NCBI GenBank assembly: GCA_028280715.1
Contig: JANQLG010000045.1
Span: 62,001-126,000 of the forward strand
Direction of reading: 5' to 3'
From: Spongiibacteraceae bacterium
GTDB lineage: Bacteria; Pseudomonadota; Gammaproteobacteria; Pseudomonadales; Dasaniaceae
DNA: 64,000 nt
Numbering within the stretch: position 1 is the first letter of the stretch; every line of letters begins with the position of its first letter. The notes under the pieces were generated by a model. That model did not search any database, had not been told where the DNA came from, and saw only the letters and a program-made list of their open reading frames with translations. This document shows positions 1-7,872 of the stretch, one piece after another. Position numbers and translations under genes: made by a program.

Positions 1-1
1 C

Positions 2-538
2 TCTGCTGCGTACCCTGCGTTGCTGCCTCCATTCGATTGGTACAGAAAATTTGAGAAGACTGGTGTGATCAAAAAACAACGTGTGATAATTACGGATGGC
101 GGGGTTTTTGAAAATCTAGGTATAAGTTTAATGGAACCTGGACGAAACCCAGCGTTCAGCTCGATTAACTACAAGCCAGAGATTCTAATTGCGAGTGACG
201 CAGGAGCCGGACAGTTTACGGGTGAGGACCTACCAAGCACTTTACCAAGCCGAATGGTGCAAGTAGTAAGTGCGGTGATGCGCAAAGTCCAGGACGCTAC
301 TAAAGCGAGACTACACAATTATGCACATACCGGCGAGATTGCACGATTTGTATATGTCGGGCTTGGTCAAATAGATCACAGGGTTTATTTGAAACCAGCA
401 AGTTGGGTTTGTCGCGAAGAGGTAATAAGTTATCCGACAGATTTCTCAAGCATGTCAGAGGAAAACATAAGAAAACTGAGTGATCGAGGTGAGGCTATAA
501 CACGTGCATTAGCTACTCAATACCTTCTTAGCGACTAG
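2..538 (+). CDS. Patatin-like phospholipase, C-terminal part (5' end outside window)
   Basis: The frame is open to the left edge, so only about 178 C-terminal residues are visible. The first codons read SAAYPALLPPF, matching the small-residue/proline stretch common in patatin-like lipases. ITDGGVFENLG follows; its DGG is the usual position of the catalytic aspartate of the Ser-Asp dyad. The GxSxG nucleophile must lie upstream. The family hydrolyses acyl chains from membrane lipids; in conflict islands such enzymes often act as membrane-damaging effectors. The next gene begins 12 bp later, so the two are probably cotranscribed. The TTG at position 20 is not a credible start because patatin-like sequence precedes it. 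Confidence 0.75.
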   Translation, partial: SAAYPALLPPFDWYRKFEKTGVIKKQRVIITDGGVFENLGISLMEPGRNPAFSSINYKPEILIASDAGAGQFTGEDLPSTLPSRMVQVVSAVMRKVQDATKARLHNYAHTGEIARFVYVGLGQIDHRVYLKPASWVCREEVISYPTDFSSMSEENIRKLSDRGEAITRALATQYLLSD

Positions 539-550
539 TAATATGGAATT

Positions 551-1486
551 GTGAAACGTTATTTAGTATTTCCCGTAGATTTTGATACTCGTGCTTACGC
601 TCTCCAAGAAGAACAAGAGGGCTGGGAAGAACTTCCAAAACAGTTGCATCGAGAGAATAAGGCCAAGCTTTTAAAAGCACTTGAAAAAGAGTTTGGGTCC
701 TATGAATTTGACGCCAAGATTGCGAGATTCAAAGAGATCGGCGCATCTCCGTTTTCTATTGTGTCCTTTCACAATCGTTTTTTTGCTGAAATTAGGCAAG
801 CTTTTATCGTTGGTTCTTATTACCCAGCATTAACTGGTGCATGTGCCCTTGGGGAGCGTATGTTGAACCACATGCTGCTCGTTCTGAGGGACGAATTCAA
901 ACATACTCCTGAATACAAACGGGTGCATCGCAAAGAGTCTTTTGATGATTGGCGGTTTGCCATCAATACGCTGAATAATTGGGGGATTTTGGATAGTACG
1001 CTTAAGACAAAGTTTAACGAGCTCAAGGAGCTACGAAATAAATCGATCCACTTCAACCACGAAACTTATTCCAGAGCCAAATCTGATAGTCTTGAGGCGA
1101 TCGATATTTTGTCAGAAATCATTGCCTTAAGATTTGGCTTTTTTCGGAAAGAACATACGTGGGGAATAACAGGAACAAAGGGAGCGCAGTTCATAAAGAA
1201 AGAGTTTGAGTCTGACCCATTCATTCGGAATTTCTATATTCCCCGATGCCCTTTGGTTGGGCCCTACTATGCTGTAAAGTTTATTGAGGCGGGAACTCTC
1301 TTTGTAGATAAGGAATCTTACTCAGATATGGACATTTCAGACAAAGAGTTTTCCAATATCTTTAATAATCGTGAGGTTGGCCAAGTAGCGCAAAGTGATC
1401 TGCCTCTAGTTGAGGGTGTCTGTCCGGTTGGCATCCTACTCCGAGATGGCTCTTATCGCCTCACAAAAAAAGTTATACCAGAGTGA
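551..1486 (+). CDS. Uncharacterised protein with a HEPN-like RNxxxH motif
   Basis: A 311-residue soluble protein with no family I can name securely. A predicted helical middle section (about residues 90-190) carries ELRNKSIHF, giving R162-N163-x3-H167. This is the R-x4-6-H signature, with the favoured N after R, of HEPN ribonucleases and of DUF4145-like proteins. The preceding helix (GACALGERMLNHMLL) resembles the first helix of such domains. The C-terminal third has no motif I recognise. The start is GTG, with no strong Shine-Dalgarno sequence. The 12-bp gap after the patatin gene suggests a shared transcript and possibly a lipase/HEPN pair. The HEPN assignment rests on the motif only. Confidence 0.6.
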   Translation: MKRYLVFPVDFDTRAYALQEEQEGWEELPKQLHRENKAKLLKALEKEFGSYEFDAKIARFKEIGASPFSIVSFHNRFFAEIRQAFIVGSYYPALTGACALGERMLNHMLLVLRDEFKHTPEYKRVHRKESFDDWRFAINTLNNWGILDSTLKTKFNELKELRNKSIHFNHETYSRAKSDSLEAIDILSEIIALRFGFFRKEHTWGITGTKGAQFIKKEFESDPFIRNFYIPRCPLVGPYYAVKFIEAGTLFVDKESYSDMDISDKEFSNIFNNREVGQVAQSDLPLVEGVCPVGILLRDGSYRLTKKVIPE

Positions 1487-1510
1487 GTTTCTCACCACTC
1501 TGATTTTCAT

Positions 1511-1527
1511 TGTCCGCTTTTGGTAAT
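1511..1527 (+). repeat. TGTCCG motif copy 1
   Basis: TGTCCGCTTTTGGTAAT, first of six 17-bp copies of a motif confined to the island's intergenic DNA. A degenerate inverted copy (TATTAGCGGTA) follows about 15 bp downstream, giving an inverted pair. Confidence 0.6.
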
Positions 1528-1555
1528 CTTCTTTTGAAAGTAGCTATTAGCGGTA

Positions 1556-1572
1556 TGTCCGTTAATGGTCGG
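1556..1572 (+). repeat. TGTCCG motif copy 2
   Basis: TGTCCGTTAATGGTCGG, second copy in the same gap between the HEPN-like gene and the membrane-anchored gene. It partly overlaps the degenerate inverted copy around 1543-1555. Confidence 0.6.
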
Positions 1573-1723
1573 GGGATAATACAACGTGAGAAGATACTGT
1601 TCAGTAGGCTGGTTAATTAGGTTGAAGGAATTTATAAGTCGATGGAAGCCAAGTAAAAGTTAGAATTCACAGTATAGAAACATATATTTTTGTATCTGTG
1701 ATTAATGCTAAAGGAGAATAAAA

Positions 1724-2386
1724 ATAAAAAAGTTATTTAAGCTTTTAATTCTTCTGGCGATACTGTTGGTCGTCGTTATTGTTCCTTTGATAGCAGCTCC
1801 CTTTTACGTATACGATAGACTGAATGTTAAAGAGCCAGTCGCCATCATAGAGTTTTCTGAAATTAGTAGCCAAGTATACATGGCTAATTTTTATTCAGGA
1901 AAATATTGTTTTGGAGAGAACTATCTTGTTTATGGGGATCAAGTTCAGCTAGACGCTAGTTTTTTAAAATGGAAAGGCTGGGCAGCCCTATTGGGATTTG
2001 AGTCGTCATATAGATTGGATCGGTTGTCGGGCAGGTATCGAAGTATTGAGGATCAAGAATATAAGAAAAAGAAGTACCATAAAATGACGCCAGAATTGGT
2101 ATTTGATGATTTTATCGAGCCAAATCTCCGAGGTGAATCGAATTGGATTGTTGATAGCATATATGGTTCATCGGTCTATGTAGATATAGATTCTAGCCGT
2201 ATATACACAATCTATAAAACAGAAGATGCTTTGGTTGCAAAATCAGAAACAAAACTTGAGCTGAATGCTAGGAATAGAATTACGGCTGCTCAGGTAAATA
2301 ATGCATGTTTAAAAGAGTCTGGTATGTTCGGCTCGATTGCGAAATGGATAAATAACTTATTTGTAAATATCCTTTCAGAAAGCTGA
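1724..2386 (+). CDS. Membrane-anchored protein of unknown function, apparent AUA start
   Basis: The open frame gives about 220 residues with an N-terminal hydrophobic segment (LLILLAILLVVVIVPLIAA) preceded by K-K-L-F-K, i.e. a signal anchor with positive-inside residues, then a roughly 180-residue polar domain. No domain recognised. No ATG or GTG matches the N-terminus. A textbook AAGGAG (1711-1716) sits 7 nt before an ATA codon at 1724, and this frame gives the complete anchor. The only alternative in frame, TTG at 1766, has no ribosome site and cuts the anchor in half. I therefore place the start at ATA 1724. It may be a rare AUA start or a damaged ATG. The polar domain is probably periplasmic. 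Confidence 0.6.
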   Translation: MKKLFKLLILLAILLVVVIVPLIAAPFYVYDRLNVKEPVAIIEFSEISSQVYMANFYSGKYCFGENYLVYGDQVQLDASFLKWKGWAALLGFESSYRLDRLSGRYRSIEDQEYKKKKYHKMTPELVFDDFIEPNLRGESNWIVDSIYGSSVYVDIDSSRIYTIYKTEDALVAKSETKLELNARNRITAAQVNNACLKESGMFGSIAKWINNLFVNILSES

Positions 2387-2421
2387 CTTGGGGGAGTTTG
2401 TGGACAGTCTGCCTAATTCAA

Positions 2422-2438
2422 TGTCCGCTTATGGCTGA
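2422..2438 (+). repeat. TGTCCG motif copy 3 (left arm of inverted pair)
   Basis: TGTCCGCTTATGGCTGA. With the inverted copy at 2511-2527 it bounds a 106-bp segment lying between the membrane-anchored gene and the SIR2 gene. Confidence 0.6.
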
Positions 2439-2510
2439 GAGCTATCTGATATCAATAGGCCGACTTCGCCTCAAACAGACGTTCGACAGGGATATTCTGG
2501 CAGACTACAA

Positions 2511-2527
2511 TCGACCCTTAGCGGACA
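2511..2527 (-). repeat. TGTCCG motif copy 4 (right arm, inverted)
   Basis: On the minus strand this reads TGTCCGCTAAGGGTCGA. Its first ten bases match those of copy 3 at nine positions, making a long-range inverted repeat. Confidence 0.6.
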
Positions 2528-2571
2528 TCCAATCACAGTTCTCAATCCAAGTGATAATAAATAGTATCCAT

Positions 2572-3501
2572 ATGGCAAGAGCACCTGATCTACGCGAAAT
2601 ATTTGATCCGCCCGATGAAATCATTCAAGCGGGCCTTAATGGAGATTTAGTATTTTTTGTTGGTGCTGGGGCTTCAATGCTGCTTGCCCTGCCATCGTGG
2701 GCTGGACTTGCTGGTTACGCACTCAATGATCTGAGGGACAACGATTATCTAAACTATTCAGAACTTGAGCAGCTAAATGGACTTGACCCAAAGAGACAGT
2801 TGTCTATTGCTTACTCAATTGCCGAAGACAACAAATATAAGTTAGATCTTACGAAACACCTTGTTTGCAAAAGTGATGGGGACAATATTTATAAGGCAAT
2901 CAATGATATTGGTTGCCCTTGCGTAACAACGAATTATGATGAGTTATTGAGCCCGCGCTTTGTTGACAAGAAGGATGGGTCTACTACTGCAGTATCTGTT
3001 AATCGGGTGTATGAGAAAGAAAAGTTTTTTGCGAAATTGTTAAATGAACCTGGAACGGTAGTTCACCTACATGGGGCAATCACTAAACCTGAAGCTATGG
3101 TCGTTACAACTAAGCAATATCTTGAACACTACGACCATGAAAATGTTCAAGAGTTCTTGGGCGAATTATTTGAAAGAAAGACCGTTTTGTTTCTTGGATA
3201 CGGTCTAGAAGAAGCAGAAATACTAGAGCACATACTACGACGGGGCTCGGCCAAAAGAACTAGTCACAGAAGACTCTTCGCTTTACAGGGGTTTTTTAGC
3301 AGTCAAAAGCCACTTTATGAGAATTTACACGCCTACTATGAAAAATCATTTGGCGTTCATTTGTTAGGATTTGTTCGAGATCATGATAATTACAAACGCT
3401 TGGAGGGAATAATAAAATCCTGGGCAAGTCAAATTGAGGTAAGGAAACCTCCCTTGGCTGCCGATCATGATTTTTTGGATGAGGTTTTGAGTAGTGAGTA
3501 A
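2572..3501 (+). CDS. SIR2-family protein, probable defence NADase
   Basis: About 309 residues from the ATG at 2572. FFVGAGAS (residues 28-35) is the NAD-binding glycine motif. TTNYD places the catalytic Asn at N121 and LHG places the catalytic His at H167, the pair used by SIR2 NADases of phage-defence systems. FLGYGLEEAE is the family's later conserved block. Such enzymes deplete NAD+ on infection. An in-frame 58-codon extension to 2398 crosses the TGTCCG inverted repeat and looks non-coding, so I reject the longer start, although no clear Shine-Dalgarno sequence precedes 2572. The stop overlaps the next gene by 8 bp, which indicates translational coupling to the large partner. Confidence 0.85.
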   Translation: MARAPDLREIFDPPDEIIQAGLNGDLVFFVGAGASMLLALPSWAGLAGYALNDLRDNDYLNYSELEQLNGLDPKRQLSIAYSIAEDNKYKLDLTKHLVCKSDGDNIYKAINDIGCPCVTTNYDELLSPRFVDKKDGSTTAVSVNRVYEKEKFFAKLLNEPGTVVHLHGAITKPEAMVVTTKQYLEHYDHENVQEFLGELFERKTVLFLGYGLEEAEILEHILRRGSAKRTSHRRLFALQGFFSSQKPLYENLHAYYEKSFGVHLLGFVRDHDNYKRLEGIIKSWASQIEVRKPPLAADHDFLDEVLSSE

Positions 3502-6328
3502 GTTGTCAGCTAAAGAAACGGATTTATTGCATCGAATTGATGCAAATGAAGACTTGCGTCCTCTATTTTTTCGAAAGGTTAAGGGGCTGCGTTGGTTCGA
3601 ACCCCTAGCTGATAGGGGATACTTTAATCCTAGTGAAAATCCGAAACCGACCCCAGCTAAAGAAGAGGGGTACGTAAATATCCCATCTTGGTCTGCGATT
3701 GATTATCTTGTTAGAACGGCTCCCGAACTTGCTGACAAGGATAATCAAGAATATGCAGAAAAATTTCTCAATTTCTTAGTTGATGCTACTCGTTACGCCA
3801 GGGAGAACGAGATCAGCAATTATAGAACTTGGTGGCAGTTCGCTGAGATAATTTCACAGATTCCACCAGAATCAATTCTTGTCGAGTATTTGGATGTAAT
3901 TGATTACTGGCTAGACGACAAATATGAAAACGGTTTAGTTGCGCAGGTTATTGGTGAGAAATGGTTACCGAGTCTCTTGCAAGAAGGCCATGAACATGGG
4001 TTGCAACTTTCTACGACGATTATTAGATTTCTTTATAAAGTAATTTATGTAGATAAGAAGTATGGTGATAAATCTAAGCCAGAAGCTTCACTCCGATTCG
4101 ATTTTTATCATGCTCAAAAAATTAATGAAAAAGTAGCGAAGTTGGCCGGTGAAAAACTGGGTGTAGAAGCTATTCAAATTTTTGATGCGTATATAAGAAA
4201 TATACTAGAAGAACTCGATAATGACGTGTGGTCTTCACTCTGGCAGCCAGCTATTGAAGACCATGAGCAGAATAAGCATCGAAACGATGCGGAAAATGTC
4301 ATCATTCAAGCTTATCGTGATTCGCTCGAGAGTTATGTTCGCGTTAGCCCTGAAAGGGCGTCTACATATGTCAAAGGTATGCTCGATTCGGAATATCAGA
4401 CTATTAGGCGGTTGGCGATATATATGGTTTCCAGAAATTATCACCTATATACAGATACAACTGATTCCCTCCTGAGTGCCGAATACTTAGATAGCAACTA
4501 TCGGCATGAAATGTGGCATTTTTTGTCTAAGAGCTACCCACATTTTTCTGACAAACAAAAAGGGAGGTTACTTGAATTAGTAGAGGATATAACAAGGCAA
4601 GATGATAAAGGGGAGTATCATGAGGGGGCCTCTGCTTATAACAAAGCTACCTGGCTTTCAGCTATAAAAGGTTACGGCGAAAGGGAATCGCAGCTCTATA
4701 CGACAAATACTGAAATAGCGAAAACAGAGCCAGATCATCCGGATTTTTCGAGCTATATGTCTGCCGGATGGGTAGTGAGAGAGTCGCCTAAAACGCTAGA
4801 GCAATTACAAGCACTATCAATTGATGAGCTAGTATTTGAGCTAACAGATTACAGAGATCCAGATAAGTTTGAAGAGCCCGGACTAGAGGGGTTAGTAAAG
4901 ACCTTTAAGGATTTAGTAAAGACGGAGCCACTCAATTACTGCCTTAATTTGAACAAGTTCACTAGCCTTGATTTAGCTTATGTTCACGAGATTATCGAAG
5001 CGTATAGAGAATTATGGACAGAGAAAGCCAAATTACCATGGGACGAAGTATGGAAAAAGTTGCTTGAGTTTTGCTCTGATATCGTTATGCAAGAGCGTTT
5101 TTGGAACGCTGATAATACAGAACAGAGAGAGCCATTTGTAGCAAATCGATATTGGGTGGTGGGTGATATCGGTAGGTTAATCGAATCGGGAACAAAGTCA
5201 GATGAGCACGCATTTAGAGAAGAATATTTAGGTGACGCAGAAGAGATCCTTGCCTTCCTTTTAGAGCGAGAACATGGAAACAAATACAACGAAGAAAGCG
5301 ATGCTGTATCAATATCTATTAATAGTCCTCGTGGTCGTTGTCTTGAAGCTCTAATTAACCTGACCTTACGGTCTTGCCGTATTGCGGACAAGAATAACAA
5401 CAGAGACCATTCTAATACCTGGAAGCACTTTCAGCATTATTACGAGTCTGAGCTTGATCGTGCTGATTCGGAGAACCCCGAATATGAGTTTGCTACGTTG
5501 ATAACCAACTATTTACCAAATTTCCTATACATGTCAAAAGAATGGTTGACCGGATGTCTTAATAGAATATTTGACCAAAGCCACTATTTAAAATGGCTGT
5601 GTGCAATGCAAGGTTATGCTTACGTTGGAACTATATATCAGGATATTTATCAATATCTGAAGCTAAACGGTGATTTTCTAAAAGTACTTGATGACGAAAA
5701 CATACGGGATAAGGTTGAGGAAAAGGTAATACAAAATATTGCGATTGCATATATAAATGAGTTTGAGTCTTTCGATGATGACCATAGTCTTATCGATACA
5801 TTGATAAGAAGAAAGAGAAACGAAGAAACCAATCATTTGATTTGGTTTATGTGGACACTGAGGAAAGAAGATAATTCCAAGCTAAAAGCTAAGATATATG
5901 AGCTATGGCCTAAAATTCTACAGAATGTTGACCTATCAACGCGAGAAGGTAGAAAGATGGCTTCTCAGCTATGTCATTGGGCGATTTTTGTCGATCATGT
6001 AGACGAAGAGAGAAGGCATCTATTGCTTGAAATTGCGCCATATTCTAACGAGTCTCATAACTCGTATGGCTTATTGGAAAGTATCTCGGAAATTAGTGAG
6101 AATCAGCCATTCGAGGCTCATGAGATATGGATGAAAATGCTAGAGGGTTCGGCGGCCGATTATCCAGAGGACGCTGTTAGAAATATATTCTCTAATTTAC
6201 TTGCTACTGGGGCTGATGGACAGCGTAAAGCTAGGGAGATTGAAAGTGTCTATCTCTCTAGCGGTAATGATAGGCCTTCAGGTTGGTTGAGAGAGATTCG
6301 AGAAGAAAAGGGAAATATGCAAACGTAA
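3494..6328 (+). CDS. Large SIR2-partner protein, unknown function
   Basis: A 944-residue acidic, largely helical soluble protein with frequent W/Y and E/K blocks. I see no transmembrane segment, P-loop or nuclease motif. It starts at GTG 3494 inside the last codons of the SIR2 gene, so the two are an obligate-looking pair. Large partners of SIR2 NADases commonly sense the trigger or scaffold the enzyme. A DUF4020-like region, often fused to or beside SIR2 domains, is a possible identity that I cannot confirm by eye. The base composition is AT-rich like the rest of the island. Confidence 0.65.
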   Translation: MSKLSAKETDLLHRIDANEDLRPLFFRKVKGLRWFEPLADRGYFNPSENPKPTPAKEEGYVNIPSWSAIDYLVRTAPELADKDNQEYAEKFLNFLVDATRYARENEISNYRTWWQFAEIISQIPPESILVEYLDVIDYWLDDKYENGLVAQVIGEKWLPSLLQEGHEHGLQLSTTIIRFLYKVIYVDKKYGDKSKPEASLRFDFYHAQKINEKVAKLAGEKLGVEAIQIFDAYIRNILEELDNDVWSSLWQPAIEDHEQNKHRNDAENVIIQAYRDSLESYVRVSPERASTYVKGMLDSEYQTIRRLAIYMVSRNYHLYTDTTDSLLSAEYLDSNYRHEMWHFLSKSYPHFSDKQKGRLLELVEDITRQDDKGEYHEGASAYNKATWLSAIKGYGERESQLYTTNTEIAKTEPDHPDFSSYMSAGWVVRESPKTLEQLQALSIDELVFELTDYRDPDKFEEPGLEGLVKTFKDLVKTEPLNYCLNLNKFTSLDLAYVHEIIEAYRELWTEKAKLPWDEVWKKLLEFCSDIVMQERFWNADNTEQREPFVANRYWVVGDIGRLIESGTKSDEHAFREEYLGDAEEILAFLLEREHGNKYNEESDAVSISINSPRGRCLEALINLTLRSCRIADKNNNRDHSNTWKHFQHYYESELDRADSENPEYEFATLITNYLPNFLYMSKEWLTGCLNRIFDQSHYLKWLCAMQGYAYVGTIYQDIYQYLKLNGDFLKVLDDENIRDKVEEKVIQNIAIAYINEFESFDDDHSLIDTLIRRKRNEETNHLIWFMWTLRKEDNSKLKAKIYELWPKILQNVDLSTREGRKMASQLCHWAIFVDHVDEERRHLLLEIAPYSNESHNSYGLLESISEISENQPFEAHEIWMKMLEGSAADYPEDAVRNIFSNLLATGADGQRKAREIESVYLSSGNDRPSGWLREIREEKGNMQT

Positions 6329-6698
6329 TTCTAGGTATGGATGTCTGAGTAACAAAGTTGAATTAGTAGCTTAAAAACTATCCGTTCGATAGTCCATTTC
6401 TAGTTGAAACGCAATGGGGTTTGTCTGCTTTCAACACTCTTTAGTTGAATTTAGTGCCCTCAACTATCGATCTGCATGTCCGTTAATGGCCGAACAGTGA
6501 CCATGGCAACTTAGGAGATTATACGGATGTCAAATTACCTAGAGCAGAAATTCACATTGGCGTGAACTAAAGACAGAAAATGAGCTAGCACGAATGTAAA
6601 TTAAGTAAACTGAACCCAGAATTCGGAATATCCGCACAAGTATTTGGGTTTTACAGAGATCAGTAAATAATGATAACTTGCTGAAAATTGGAGCTTTA
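6329..6698. other. Intergenic region between the SIR2 pair and the GHKL/PRTase pair
   Basis: A 370-bp stretch without a credible gene. It holds a short hairpin (ACTATC/GATAGT arms at 6377-6393), several TTGAA/TTCAA-type near-inverted words at about 6400-6470, and TGTCCG copy 5. The promoter of the GHKL gene must lie here, but I cannot assign -35/-10 boxes securely. Confidence 0.5.
6477..6493 (+). repeat. TGTCCG motif copy 5
   Basis: TGTCCGTTAATGGCCGA. It differs from copy 2 at two positions of 17 and sits in the gap separating two accessory modules. Confidence 0.6.
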
Positions 6699-7859
6699 GT
6701 GAAAAAAATTATTAATATCGGTCCAAAAACAAGTATTGATTTAATATCCAAAAATTGGATCGCGGACGACAATGACGAATTGGTTTTCGTGGTTTCAAAG
6801 GCATCGTCCTTTGCACTATTTGCTGAAGGAGTAGCTCTTGGTTATTTGCAAGAGTTTCTTATTTCAGGTAAGCGATTAACTATCAAGTTTCATAAATCTT
6901 CAAAAAAAATTTCTTTATCTAGTCTTCAAGACGATTCTGTTAACAGTTACATAAATATTGTTAATTTAAATATACCTGAAATTCTTTGTGGGATTTTTGG
7001 TCTTCAGCTTATATATAAATCTAGTGGTATCTACGAAGCTTTTAGTGATGTGGACGATCCTGTGCGAGCTAGGGGATATATTGGTTCTATTATCTGGAAG
7101 GTAGTGCAGAATAATAAGGGGCAGCTAGGAGATGGTAAAAGCCGATATCTTATTTGTAGGCATGATTACAGAGTGCCTGCGGTTCTTAGGGGAAGGGATG
7201 CTCTCACCTTTCCTGCATCGGACGTTTTTCGATCTAAAATTTCTCCGGTAATTGGATCAATAGGTGACGAAAAAATATCATCAGTTGATGCTAAGACACT
7301 TGTTGGTTCATGGATATATCATATAGCTGAAAATGCCTTTGAGCACGGAAGTGTTGATGCGAATGACAACTTGTTGAATGGTTATAGTGGAATCCTGATA
7401 CAAAAGATTGCAACGCCTAATAAAGCCGCAATTGATAAGCGTGAAGATTTAGATGATGAGTCCAAAAAATATCTTCATAATCTTTATCAAAACCACGGAT
7501 TTAAGAATACGAACACATTGACAGTGTTGACTGTAATGGATTGCGGGCGAGGCATTCATAATACGCTTCCTGAAAAATATAAGTCATTTAGTGATGAAGA
7601 AAGGCTTGAATATGCATTTATGCGCGGTGTCACTAGACACAAAATAGGAGAAGGAAGGAGCGGGTATGGGTTATTCGATTCTATTAGAGCTGCAAGAAAA
7701 CTAAATGCCCTGTTAGTTGTGTGCTCAGCCAATATCTACTCTGTTAAATCATTTGAAGACCTTAGCGGTGATACTGTTTATTTTCGTAATAAAGTAAAAT
7801 TCTTAAGTAAATACACAGGTTCATCTCTATCAATTATTTGGCCTTCCAAAACAAATTAA
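6699..7859 (+). CDS. GHKL-fold ATP-binding protein
   Basis: About 386 residues. The C-terminal half has the Bergerat ATP-binding fold: N-box ENAFEH (E211, N212, H216), G1 box DCGRGIH (D281) and a G2-like glycine box GRSGYG (about 319-324). No phosphoacceptor-histidine or sensor domain is visible, so it is unlikely to be an ordinary sensor kinase. The N-terminal half is of unknown fold. I prefer the GTG at 6699, which has GGAG 5 nt upstream, over the TTG at 6678. The next gene begins 13 bp after the stop, so the pair is one operon. An ATP-driven switch for the partner PRTase is a reasonable guess, not shown. Confidence 0.75.
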   Translation: MKKIINIGPKTSIDLISKNWIADDNDELVFVVSKASSFALFAEGVALGYLQEFLISGKRLTIKFHKSSKKISLSSLQDDSVNSYINIVNLNIPEILCGIFGLQLIYKSSGIYEAFSDVDDPVRARGYIGSIIWKVVQNNKGQLGDGKSRYLICRHDYRVPAVLRGRDALTFPASDVFRSKISPVIGSIGDEKISSVDAKTLVGSWIYHIAENAFEHGSVDANDNLLNGYSGILIQKIATPNKAAIDKREDLDDESKKYLHNLYQNHGFKNTNTLTVLTVMDCGRGIHNTLPEKYKSFSDEERLEYAFMRGVTRHKIGEGRSGYGLFDSIRAARKLNALLVVCSANIYSVKSFEDLSGDTVYFRNKVKFLSKYTGSSLSIIWPSKTN

Positions 7860-7872
7860 TAGAGACTTTGAA

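Noticed and set aside
20-538. Complete small gene starting at TTG 20
   Set aside because: Patatin-like residues continue upstream to the window edge, so it is the end of a longer gene.
2398-2571. N-terminal extension of the SIR2 protein by 58 codons
   Set aside because: It crosses the TGTCCG inverted repeat, has no domain character and precedes the normal SIR2 N-terminus.
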